64,000 bases of DNA from Parietaria judaica (taxonomy: Eukaryota > Streptophyta > Magnoliopsida > Rosales > Urticaceae). A program made the position numbers and the translations under genes. The DNA is taken from positions 17,577,501-17,641,500 of the forward strand of contig OX940870.1 in assembly GCA_954871525.1 (NCBI GenBank), given 5' to 3'. Positions 49,586-61,071 of this stretch are shown piece by piece (position 1 is the first letter of the stretch; each line of letters begins with the position of its first letter). A model generated the notes under the pieces. The model ran no database searches and was not told the origin of the DNA. It saw only the letters and a program-made list of their open reading frames with translations.

Positions 49586-50668
49586 ACGAGAGCAAATACG
49601 ATGCGTTCATGATGAAATTACACTTGCTAGACATTTATTTTGGTGGTATTATAAAAAATTGGGTTATTTTAGGCATTAAAAGTTTTTGACGCTCTCCAAA
49701 AACCCTGTTTCACGAATTTATGCGTGATCCAAAAAAAAAATGAGTCTTTTTCCCATTATACGCAAAACAACCCTAATTAAACGATATTTTCAACAAAAAA
49801 TGAACTTCAAATTCTCAGTAATGTGTATTTATACGACCTTTACTTATTTTAATCCCTAAATTGCGAGGCACTGTCTCGTAGTTTCAATACCAAGCATTTA
49901 ACGGGTTAAAATAATTACCAAAAAGTGCTCAAAATTTGTTTTCTTGCGAGAGCAAATACGATGCGTTCATGATGAAATTTCAGTTGCTAGGCCTTTATTT
50001 GGGTGGTATTATTACAAATTGGGTTATTTTAGGCATTACAAGTTTTTTACGCTCTCCAAAAACCCTGTTTCACCAACTTATGCCTGCTCCAAAAAAAAAC
50101 TGAGTCTTTTTCCTATTTTACGCAAAACAACTCTAATTAAACGATATTTTAAACCAAAAATGAACTTAAAATTCTTAGTAATGTGTATTTATACCACATT
50201 TACTTATTTTAATCCCTAAATCGCAAAGCACCGTCACGTAGTTTCAATACCAAGCATTTTACGGGTTAAAATAATTAACGAAAAGTGTTCAAATTTTGTT
50301 TTCTTACGAGAGCAAATACGATGCGTTCATGATGAAATTTCAGTTGCTAGACCTTTATTTGGGTGGTATTATTACAAATTGGGTTATTTTAGGCATTAAA
50401 AGTTTTTGACGCTCTCCGAAAACCCCGTTTCACCAATTTATGCGTGCTCCAAAAAAAACTGAGTCTTTTCCCCATTATACGCAAAACAACCCTAATTAAT
50501 TAAACGATATTTTAAACAAAAAATGAACTTCAAATTCTTAGAAATGTGTATTTATGCCACATTTACTTATTTTAATCCCTAAATCTCGAATTACTATCTC
50601 GTAGTTTCAATACCAAGCATTTAACGGGTTAAAATAATTCTCGAAAAGTGTTCAAAATTTGTTCTCTT
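49586..50668 (+). repeat. Trimer unit with unusual start motif in B, copy 2
   Basis: Monomers start at 49586, 49946 and 50306. A and B repeat the private marks of the preceding unit almost exactly, so the two are a recent duplication. The C at 50306 differs: A-tract-CTGAG, CATTATACGC, and a four-base duplication (AATTAATTAAACG near 50495) that makes it 363 bp. It ends in CTCGAATTACTATCTCG, the first strongly divergent sequence. Confidence 0.88.
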
Positions 50669-53600
50669 ACGAGAGCAAATTCGATGCGTTCATGATGAAA
50701 TTTCTGTTGCTAGACCTTTATTTGGGTGGTAATATTACAAATTGGGTTATTTTAGGCATTAAAAGTTTTTGACGCTCTCCAAAAACCCTGTTTCACGAAT
50801 TTATGCGTGTTCCAAAAAAAGCTGAGTCTTTTTCCCATTATACGTAAAACAACCCTAATTAAACGATATTTTAAACAAAAAACGAACTTCAAATTCTTAG
50901 TAATGTTTATTTACACCACATTTACTTATTTTAATCCCTAAATCGCGAAGCACTATCTCGTAGTTTCAATACCAAGCATTTAACGGGTTAAAATAATTAC
51001 CGAAAAGTGTTCAAAATTGGTTTTCTTACGAGAGCAAATACGATGCGTTCATGATGAAATTTCAGTTGCTAGACCTTTATTTGCGTGGTATTATTACAAA
51101 TTGCGTTATTTTAGGCATTTAAAGTTTTTGACGCTCTCCAAAAACCCTGTATCACCAATTTATGCGTGCTAAAAAAAAAACTGAGTCTTTTTCCCATTTT
51201 ACGAAAAACAACCCTAATTAAACTATATTTTAAACAAAAAATGAACATCAAATTATTAGTAATGTGTATTTATACGACATTTACTTATTTTAATCCCTAA
51301 ATCGCGAAGCAGTATCTCGTAGTTTCAATACCAAGCATTTAACGAGTTAAAATAATTACCGAAAAGTGTTCAAAATTGGTTTTCTTACGAGAGCAAATAC
51401 GATGCGTACATGATGAAATTTCAGTTGCTTGACCTTTATTTGGGTGGTATTATTAAAAATTGGGTTATTTTAGGAATTAAAAGTTTTTTACGCTCTCCAA
51501 AAACCTTGTGTCACCGATTTATGCGTGCTCCAAAAAAAACTGATTCTTTTTCCCATTTTACGCAAAACAACCCTAATTAAACGATATTTTAAACAAAAAA
51601 TTAACTTTAAATTCTTAGTAATGTGTATTTATACCACATTTACTTATTTTAATCCCTAAATCGCGAAGCACTCTCTCGTAGTTTCAATACCAAGCATTTA
51701 AGGAGTTAAAATAATTACCGAAAAGTGTTCAAAATTGGTTTTCTTACGAGAGCAAATACGATGCGTTCATGATGAAATTTCAGTTGCTAGACCTTTATTT
51801 GGATGGTATTATTACAAATTGGGTTGTTTTAGGCATTAAAAGTTTTTGACGCTCTCCAAAAACCCTGTTTCACCAACTTATGCGTGCTCCAAAAAAAACT
51901 GAGTCTTTTTTCCATTTTACGCAAAACAACCCTAATTAAACGATATATTAAACAAAAAATGAACTTCAAATTCTTAGTAATGTGTATTTTTACCACATTT
52001 ACTTATTTTAATTCCTAAATCGCGAAGTATTGTCTCGTAGTTTCAATACCAAGCATTTAACGGGTTAAAATATTTACTGAAAAGTGTTCAAAATTGGTTT
52101 TCTTATGAGAGCAAATACGATGCGTTCATGATGAAATTCAGTTGCTAGACCTTTATTTGGGTGGTATTATTAAAAATTGGGTTATTTTAGGCATTAAAAG
52201 TTTTTGACGCTCTCCAAAAACCCTGTTTCGCGAATTTATGTGTGCTCCAAAAAATCTGAGTCTTTTTCCCATTTTAAGCAAAACAACCCTAATGAAACGA
52301 TATTTTAAACAAAAAATGAACTTAAACTTATTATTAATATGTATTTATACCACATTTACTTATTTTAATCCCTAAACCGCGAAGCACTATCTTGTAGTTT
52401 CAATACCAAGCATTTAACGGGTTAAAATAATTATTGAAAAATGTTCAAAATTGGTTTTCTTACGAGAGCAAATACGATGCGTTCATGATTAAATATCAGT
52501 TGCTAGACCTTTATTTGGGTGGTATTATTTAAAATTGGGTTATTTTAGGAATTAAAAGTTTTTGACGCTCTACAAAAACCTTGTGTCACCGATTTATGCG
52601 TGCTCCAAAAAAAACTGATTCTTTTTCCCATTTTACGCAAAACAACCCTAATTAAACGATATTTTAAACAAAAAATTAACTTTAAATTCTTAGTAATGTG
52701 TATTTATACCACATTTACTTATTTTAATCCCTAAATCGCGAAGCACTCTCTCGTAGTTCCAATACTAAGCATTTTACGGGTTAAAATAATTACCGAAAAG
52801 TGTACAAAATCGGTTTTCATACGAGAGCAAATACGATGCGTTCATGATGAAATTTGAGTCGCTAGACCTTTATTTGGGTGGTATTATTACAAATTGGGTT
52901 ATTTTAGGCATTAAAAGTTTTTGACGCTCTCCAAAAACCTTGTTTAACCAATTTATGCGTGCTCCAAAAAAAACAGAGTCTTTTTCCCATTTTACGCAAA
53001 AATATCCTAATTAAACGATATTTTAAACAAAAAATGAACTTAAAATTCTTAGTAATGTGTATTTATACCACATTTACTTATTTTAATCCCTAAATCGCGA
53101 AGCACTATCTCGTAGTTTCAATACCAAGCATTTTACGGGTTAAAATAATTACCGAAGAGTGTTCAAAATTGGTTTTCTTACGAGAGCAAATACGATGCGT
53201 TCATGACGAAATTTCAAATGCTAGACCTTTATTTGGGTGGTATTATTACAAATTGTGTTATTTTAGGAATTAAAAGTTTTTGACGCTCTCCAAAAACCTT
53301 GTTTCACCAATTTATGCGTGTTCCAAAAAAAACTGAGTCTTTTTTCCATTATACGAAAAACAACCCTAATTAAACGATATTCTAAACAAAAAATGAACTT
53401 CAAATTCTTAGTAATGTGTATTTATACCACATTTACTTATTTTAATCCCTAAATCGCAAAGCACTATCTCGTAGTTTCAATACCAAGCATTTTACGGGTT
53501 AAAATAATTACCGAAGTGTTCAAAATTGGATTTCTTACGAGAGCAAATACGATGCGTACATGTTGAAATTTCAGTTGCTAGCCCTTTATTTCAGTTGAAT

Positions 53601-54614
53601 TATTTCAAATTGGGTTTTTTTAGGCATTAAAAGTTTTTTACGCTCTCCAAAAACCCGGTTTCACCAATTTTTGCGTGCTCCAAAAAAAACTGAGTCTTTT
53701 TCCCATTCTACGCAAAACAACCCTAATTATACGATATTTTAAACAAAAAATGAAGTTCAAATTCTTAGTAATGTGTATTTATACCACATTTACTTATTTT
53801 AATCCCTAAATCGCGAAATACTGTCTCGTAGTTTCAATACCAAGCTTTTAACGGGTTAAAATAATTATCGAAAAGTGTTCAAAATTGGTTTTCGTACGAG
53901 AGCAAGTACGATGCGTTCATGATGAAATTTCAGTTGCAAGACCTTTATTTGGGTGGTATTATTAAAAATTGGGTTATTTTAGGCAATAAAAGTTTTTGAC
54001 GCTCTCCAAAAACCCTTATTCACCAATTTAGGCGTGCTCCAAAGAAAAACTGAGTCTTTTTCCCATTTTACGCAAAACAACCCTAATTAAACGATATTTT
54101 AAACAATAAATGAACTTCAAATTCTTAGTAATGTGTATTTATACGACATTTACTTATTTTAATCCCTAAATCGCGAAGCACTATCTCGTAGTTTCAATAC
54201 AAAGCATTTAACGGGTTAAAATAATTACCGAAAAGTGTTCAAAATTAGTTTTCTTACGAGAGCAAATACGATGCGTTCATGATGAAATTTCAGTTGCTAG
54301 ACCTTTATTTGGGTGGTATTATGACAAATTGGGTTATTTTAGGCATTAAAATTTTTTGACGCTCTCCAAAAACCTTGTTTCACCAATTTATGCGTGCTCC
54401 AAAAAAAACTGAGTGTTTTTCCCATTTTACACAAAATAACCCTAATTAAACGATATTTTAAACAAAAAATGAACTTCAAATTCTTAGTAATGGGTATTTA
54501 TACCACATTTACTTATTTTAATCCCTAAATCGCGAAGCACTATCTCATACTTTCAATACCAAGTATTTAACGGGTTAAAATAATTACCGAAAAGTGTTCA
54601 AAATTAGTTTTCTT
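50669..54614 (+). repeat. Eleven mostly single-type diverged monomers
   Basis: These monomers show scattered private substitutions and small indels, for example CTTATGAGAGC at 52105, TTTTCATACGAG at 52821 and TTTTCGTACGAG at 53896. No regular multi-monomer period is visible. One exception is that 51387 and 52462, 1075 bp apart, share TAGGAATTAAAAG, CTTGTGTCACCGATTT, CTGATTC and ATTAACTTTAAATTC, a trace of a three-monomer period. Otherwise it is plain monomeric satellite. Confidence 0.85.
53537..53895 (+). repeat. Rearranged monomer with 10-bp internal copy
   Basis: The segment ATTTCAGTTG at 53568-53577 recurs at 53588-53597, exactly 20 bp downstream, where other monomers read ATTTGGGTGG. The following bases (AATTATTTCAAATTGGG) are also altered. 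It suggests a slipped or templated local copying event within one monomer. Confidence 0.8.
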
Positions 54615-55331
54615 ACGAGAGCAAATACGATGCGTTCATGATGAAATTTCAGTTGCTAGAATTTTATTTGGGTGGTATTATTACAAATTGGGTTATTTTA
54701 GGCATTTAAAGTTTTTGACGCTCTCCAAAAACCCTATATCACCAATTTATGCGTGCTCCAAAAAAAACTGAGTCTTTTTCCCATTTTACGCAAAACAACC
54801 CTAATTAAACGATATTTTAAACAAAAATGAACATCAAATTATTAGTAATGTGTATTTATACCACATTTACTTATTTTAATCCCTAAATGGGGAAGCACTA
54901 TCTCGTAGTTTCAATACCAAGCATTTTACGGGTTAAAATAATTACCGAAAAGTGTTCAAAATTGGTTTTCTTACGAGAGCAAATACGATGCATTCATGTT
55001 TAAATTTCAGTTGCTAGATCTTTATTTGGGTTGTATTATTACAAATTGGGTTATTTTAGGCATTAAAAGTTTTTGACGCTCTCCAAAAACCCTTTTTCAC
55101 CAATTTCTGCGTGTTCCAAACAAAACTGAGTCTTTTTCCCATTTTACGCAAAACAACCTTAATTATACGATATTTTAAACAAAAAATGAACTTAAAATTC
55201 TTAGTAATGTGTATTTATACCACATTTACTTATTTTAATTCCTAAATCGCGAAGTACTGTCTCATAGTTTCAATACCAAGCATTTAACGGGTTAAAATAA
55301 TTACCGAAAAGTGTTCAAAATTTGTTTTCTT

Positions 55332-57125
55332 ACGAGAGCAAATACGATGCGTTCATGATGAAATTTCAGTTGCTAGACCTTTATTTGGGTGGTATTATTA
55401 CAAATTGGGTTATTTTAGGCATTAAAAGTTTTTGACGCTCTCCAAAAACCCTGTTTCACCAATTTCTGCGTGCTCCAAAAAAAACCGAGTCTTTTTCCCA
55501 TTTTACGCAAAACAACCCTAATTAAATGATATTTTAAACAAAAAATGAACTTCAAATTCTTAGTAATGTGTATTTATACCATATTTACTTATTTTAATCT
55601 CTAAATCGCGAAGCACTATCTCGTAGTTTCAATACCAAGCATTTAACGGGTCAAAATAAATACCGAAAAGTGTTCAAAATTTGTTTTCTTACGAGAGGAA
55701 ATACGATGCGTTCATGATGAAATTTCAGTTGCTAGACCTTTATTTGGGTGGTATTATTACAAATTGGGTTATTTTAGGCATTAAATGTTTTTGACGCTCT
55801 CCAAAAACCCTGTTTCACCAATTTCTGCGTGCTCCAAAAAAAACTGAGTCTTTTTCCCATTTTACGCAAAACAACCCTAATTAAACGATATTTTAAACAA
55901 AAAATGAACTTCAAATTCTTAGTAATGTGTATTTATACCACATATACTTATTTTAATCCCTAAATCGCGAAGCACTATCTCGTAGTTTCAATACCAAGCA
56001 TTTTACGGGTTAAAATAATTGCCGAAAAGTGTTCAAAATTTGTTTTCTTACGAGAGCAAATACGATGCGTTCATGATGAAATTTCAGTTGCTAGATCTTT
56101 ATTTGGGTTGTATTATTACAAATTGGGTTAATTTAGGCATTAAAAGTTTTTGACGCTCTCCAAAAACCCTGTTTCACCAATTTCTGCGTGCTCCAAACAA
56201 AACTGAATCTTTTTCCCATTATACGCAAAACAACCTTAATTACACGATATTTTAAACAAAAAATGAACTTAAAATTCTTAGTAATGTGTATTCATACCAC
56301 ATTTACTTATTTTAATCCCTAAATCGCGAAGTACTGTCTCATAGTTTCAATACCAAGCATTTAACGGGTTAAAATAATTACCGAAAAGTGTTCAAAATTG
56401 GTTTTCTTACGAGAGCAAATACGATGCGTTCATGATGAAATTTCAGTTGCTAGACCTTTATTTGGGTGGTATTTTTACAAATTGGGTTATTTTAGGCATT
56501 AAAAGTTTTTGACGCTCTCCAAAAACCCTGTTTCACCAATTTATGCGTGCTAAAAAAAAACTGAGTCTTTTTCCCATTTTACGCAAAACAACCCTAATTA
56601 AACGATATTTTAAACAAAAAATGAACTTCAAATTATTAGTAATGTGTATTTATACCACATTTACTTATTTTAATCCCTAAATCGCGAAGGACTATCTCGT
56701 AGTTTCAATACTAAGCATTTTACGGGTTAAAATAATTACCGAAAAGTGTTCAAAAATCGTTTTCTTACGAAAGCAAATACAATGCGTTCATGATTAAATT
56801 TCAGTTGCTAGATCTTTATTTGGGTTGTATTATTACAAATTGGGTTATTTTAGGCATTAAAAGTTTTTGACGCTCTCCAAAAACCTTGTTTGACAAATTT
56901 TTTCGTGCTCCAAACAAAACTGAGTCTTTTTCCTATTATACGCAAAAAAACCCTAATTAAAGGATATTTTAAACAAAAAATGAACTTCAAATTCTTAGTA
57001 ATGTGTTTTTATACCACATTTACTTATTTTAATCCCTAAATCGCGGTGCACTCTCTCGTAGTTTCAATACCAAGCATTTTACGGGTTAAAAGAATTACCG
57101 AAAAGTGTTCAAAATTGGTTTTCTT
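55332..57125 (+). repeat. Five-monomer block (T-U-Q-R-S), copy 1
   Basis: Monomers start at 55332 (T: AAACCGAGTC, AAATGATATT), 55691 (U: ACGAGAGGAAATACG, ATTAAATGTTTTTG), 56050 (Q: GGGTTAATTTAGG, CTGAATC, TTACACGATA, GTATTCATACC), 56409 (R: GGTATTTTTAC, GCGAAGGAC) and 56767 (S: ACGAAAGC, AAAGGATATT, GCACTCTCTCG). The set recurs 1794 bp downstream. Confidence 0.9.
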
Positions 57126-58919
57126 ACGAGAGCAAATACGATGCGTTCATGATGAAATTTCAGTTGCTAGACCTTTATTTGGGTGGTATTATTACAAATT
57201 GGGTTATTTTAGGCATTTAAAGTTTTTGACGCTCTCCAAAAACCCTGTTTCACCAATTTCTGCGTGCTCCAAAAAAAACCGAGTCTTTTTCCCATTTTAC
57301 GCAAAACAACCCTAATTAAATGATATTTTAAACAAAAAATGAACTTCAAATTCTTAGTAATGTGTATTTATACCATATTTACTTATTTTAATCTCTAAAT
57401 CGCGAAGCACTATCTCGTAGTTTCAATACCAAGCATTTAACGGGTCAAAATAAATACCGAAAAGTGTTCAAAATTTGTTTTCTTACGAGAGGAAATACGA
57501 TGCGTTCATGATGAAATTTCAGTTGCTAGACCTTTATTTGGGTGGTATTATTACAAATTGGGTTATTTTAGGCATTAAATGTTTTTGACGCTCTCCAAAA
57601 ACCCTGTTTCACCAATTTCTGCGTGCTCCAAAAAAAACTGAGTCTTTTTCCCATTTTACGCAAAACAACCCTAATTAAACGATATTTTAAACAAAAAATG
57701 AACTTCAAATTCTTAGTAATGTGTATTTATACCACATATACTTATTTTAATCCCTAAATCGCGAAGCACTATCTCGTAGTTTCAATACCAAGCATTTTAC
57801 GGGTTAAAATAATTGCCGAAAAGTGTTCAAAATTTGTTTTCTTACGAGAGCAAATACGATGCGTTCATGATGAAATTTCAGTTGCTAGATCTTTATTTGG
57901 GTTGTATTATTACAAATTGGGTTAATTTAGGCATTAAAAGTTTTTGACGCTCTCCAAAAACCCTGTTTCACCAATTTCTGCGTGCTCCAAACAAAACTGA
58001 ATCTTTTTCCCATTATACGCAAAACAACCTTAATTACACGATATTTTAAACAAAAAATGAACTTAAAATTCTTAGTAATGTGTATTCATACCACATTTAC
58101 TTATTTTAATCCCTAAATCGCGAAGTACTGTCTCATAGTTTCAATACCAAGCATTTAACGGGTTAAAATAATTACCGAAAAGTGTTCAAAATTGGTTTTC
58201 TTACGAGAGCAAATACGATGCGTTCATGATGAAATTTCAGTTGCTAGACCTTTATTTGGGTGGTATTTTTACAAATTGGGTTATTTTAGGCATTAAAAGT
58301 TTTTGACGCTCTCCAAAAACCCTGTTTCACCAATTTATGCGTGCTAAAAAAAAACTGAGTCTTTTTCCCATTTTACGCAAAACAACCCTAATTAAACGAT
58401 ATTTTAAACAAAAAATGAACTTCAAATTATTAGTAATGTGTATTTATACCACATTTACTTATTTTAATCCCTAAATCGCGAAGGACTATCTCGTAGTTTC
58501 AATACCAAGCATTTTACGGGTTAAAATAATTACCGAAAAGTGTTCAAAATTGGTTTTCTTACGAAAGCAAATACGATGCGTTCATGATTAAATTTCAGTT
58601 GCTAGATCTTTATTTGGGTTGTATTATTACAAATTGGGTTATTTTAGGCATTAAAAGTTTTTGACGCTCTCCAAAAACCTTGTTTGACCAATTTCTGCGT
58701 GCTCCAAACAAAACTGAGTATTTTTCCCATTATACGCAAAAAAACCCTAATTAAAGGATATTTTAAACAAAAAATGAACTTCAAATTCTTAGTAATGTGT
58801 TTTTATATAACATTTACTTATTTTAATCCCTAAATCGCGGTGCACTCTCTCGTAGTTTCAATAGCAAGCATTTTACGGGTTAAAATAATTACCGAAAAGT
58901 GTTCAAAATTGGTTTTCTT
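57126..58919 (+). repeat. Five-monomer block (T-U-Q-R-S), copy 2
   Basis: Monomers start at 57126, 57485, 57844, 58203 and 58561, each 1794 bp after its partner. Differences are few: GGCATTTAAAG in T, CTGAGTATTTTTCCC and TATATAACATTT in S. A recent in-register tandem duplication is the simplest explanation. Confidence 0.9.
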
Positions 58920-59636
58920 ACGAGAGCAAATACGATGCGTTCATGATGAAATTTCAGTTGCTAGACCTTTATTTGCGTGGTATTATTACGAATTGCGTTA
59001 TTTTAGGCATTTAAAGTTTTTGGCGCTCTCCAAAAACCCTGTATCACCAATTTATGCGTGCTAAAAAAAAACTGAGTCTTTTTCCCATTTTACGAAAAAC
59101 AACCCTAATTAAACTATATTTTAAACAAAAAATGAACATCAAATTATTAATAATGTGTATTTATACCACATTTACTTATTTTAATCCCTAAATGGGGAAG
59201 CACTATCTCGTAGTTTCAATACCAAGCATTTTACGGGTTAAAATAATTACCGAAAAGTGTTCAAAATTGGTTTTCTTACGAGAGCAAATACGATGCATTC
59301 ATGATTATATTTCAGTTGCTAGATCTTTATTTGGGTTGTATTATTACAAATTGGGTTATTTTAGGCATTAAAAGTTTTTGACGCTCTCCAACAACCCTTT
59401 TTCACCAATTTCTGCGTGTTCCAAACAAAACTGAGTCTTTTTCCCATTTTACGCAAAACAACCTTAATTAAAGGATATTTTAAACAAAAAATGAACTTCA
59501 AATTCTTAGTAATTTTTTTTTATACCACATTTACTTATTTTAATCCCTAAATCGCAATGCACTCTCTCGTAGTTTCAATACCAAGCATTTTACGGGTTAA
59601 AATAATTACCGAAAAGTGTTCAAAATTGGATTTCTT
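58920..59636 (+). repeat. Two monomers related to distant copies upstream
   Basis: The monomer at 58920 shares TTTGCGTGG, AATTGCGTTATT, AAACTATATT and the ACGAAAAACAACC form with the monomer at 51028, 7892 bp away. Its end (AACATCAAATTATTA, AAATGGGGAAGC) matches the monomer at 54615. The monomer at 59278 has a first part like 54973 (GATGCATTCATG, CCCTTTTTCACC, GCGTGTTCC) and a last part like S (AAAGGATATT, GCACTCTCTCG), so it is a hybrid. Confidence 0.82.
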
Positions 59637-61071
59637 ACGAGAGCAAATACGATGCGTTCATGATGAAATTTCAGTTGCTACACCTTTATTTGGGTGGTAT
59701 TATTACAAATTGGGTTATTTTAGGCATTTAATGTTTTTGACGCTCTCCAAAAACCCTGTATCACCAATTTATGCGTGCTCCAAAAAAAACTGAGTCTTTT
59801 TCCCATTTTACGCAAAACAACCCTAATTAAACGATATTTTAAACAAAAAATGAACATCAAATTATTAATAATGTGTATTTATACCACATTTACTTATTTT
59901 AATCCCTAAATGGGGAAGCACTATCTCGTAGTTTCAATACCAAGCATTTTACGGGTTAAAATAATTACCGAAAAGTGTTCAAAATTGGTTTTCTTACGAG
60001 AGCAAATACGATGCGTTCATGATGAAATTTCAGTTGCTAGATATTTATTTGGGTTGTATTATTACAAATTGGGTTAATTTAGGCATTAAAAGTTTTTGAC
60101 GCTCTCCAAAAACCCTGTTTGACCAATTTCTGCGTGCTCCAAACAAAACTGAATCTTTTTCCCATTATACGCAAAACAACCTTAATTACACGATATTTTA
60201 AACAAAAAATGAACTTAAAATTCTTAGTAATGTGTATTCATACAACATTTACTTATTTTAATCCCTAAATCGCGAAGTACTGTCTCATAGTTTCAATACC
60301 AAGCATTTAACGGGTTAAAATAATTACCGAAAAGTGTTCAAAATTGGTTTTCTTACGAGAGCAAATACGATGCGTTCATGATGAAATTTCAGTTGCTAGA
60401 CCTTTATTTGGGTGGTATTTTTACAAATTGGGTTATTTTTTGCATTAAAAGTTTTTGACGCTCTCCAAAAACCCTGTTTCACCAATTTATGCGTGCTAAA
60501 AAAAAACTGAGTCTTTTTCCCATTTTACGCAAAACAACCCTAATTAAACGATATTTTAAACAAAAAAGGAACTTCAAATTATTAGTAATGTGTATTTATA
60601 CCACATTTACTTATTTTAATCCCTAAATCGCGAAGGACTATCTCGTAGTTTCAATACCAAGCATTTTACGGGTTAAAATAATTACCGAAAAGTGTTCAAA
60701 ATTGGTTTTCTTACGAAAGCAAATACGATGCGTTCATGATTAAATTTCAGTTGCTAGATCTTTATTTGGGTTGTATTATTACAAATTGGGTTATTTTAGG
60801 CATTAAAAGTTTTTGACGCTCTCCAAAAACCTTGTTTCACCAATTTCTGCGTGCTCCAAACAAAACTGAGTCTTTTTCCCATTATACGCAAAAAAACCCT
60901 AATTAAAGGATATTTTAAACAAAAAATGAACTTCAAATTCTTAGTAATGTGTTTTTATACCACATTTACTTATTTTAATCCCTAAATCGCAATGCACTCT
61001 CTCGTAGTTTCAATACCAAGCATTTTACGGGTTAAAATAATTACCGAAAAGTGTTCAAAATTGGATTTCTT
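59637..61071 (+). repeat. Four-monomer HOR (P-Q-R-S), copy 1
   Basis: Monomers start at 59637 (P: GCTACACC, GGCATTTAATG, AAATGGGGAAGC), 59996 (Q), 60355 (R: TTATTTTTTGCATT, AAAAAAGGAAC) and 60713 (S: ACGAAAGC). The unit is 1435 bp, and the next 1435 bp repeat it almost base for base. Confidence 0.92.

Larger units (their letters stand above)
46352..50668 (+). repeat. Second trimeric HOR domain (A-B-C, four units)
   Basis: Units start at 46352, 47430, 48508 and 49586. The first three are 1078 bp and the last 1083 bp. A monomers have GAAATTCCACTTG in the first two units and ATTATAAAAAATTGG throughout. The end of B has TACAAAGC and GGTTAAAAGAATTACC in the first three units. The C monomer at 47072 is a hybrid. 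C at 50306 is transitional to the divergent layer. Confidence 0.9.

Noticed and set aside
50490..50510. Target-site duplication of a mobile element (AATTAATT)
   Set aside because: It is a simple four-base tandem duplication with no inserted sequence beside it.
59557..59793. 78-codon ATG-initiated open frames at 59557 and 60992
   Set aside because: They begin with a real ATG, but that ATG comes from a point change in S-type monomer ends (GCAATGCAC for GCGGTGCAC). The frames are satellite sequence with no domain and no support.
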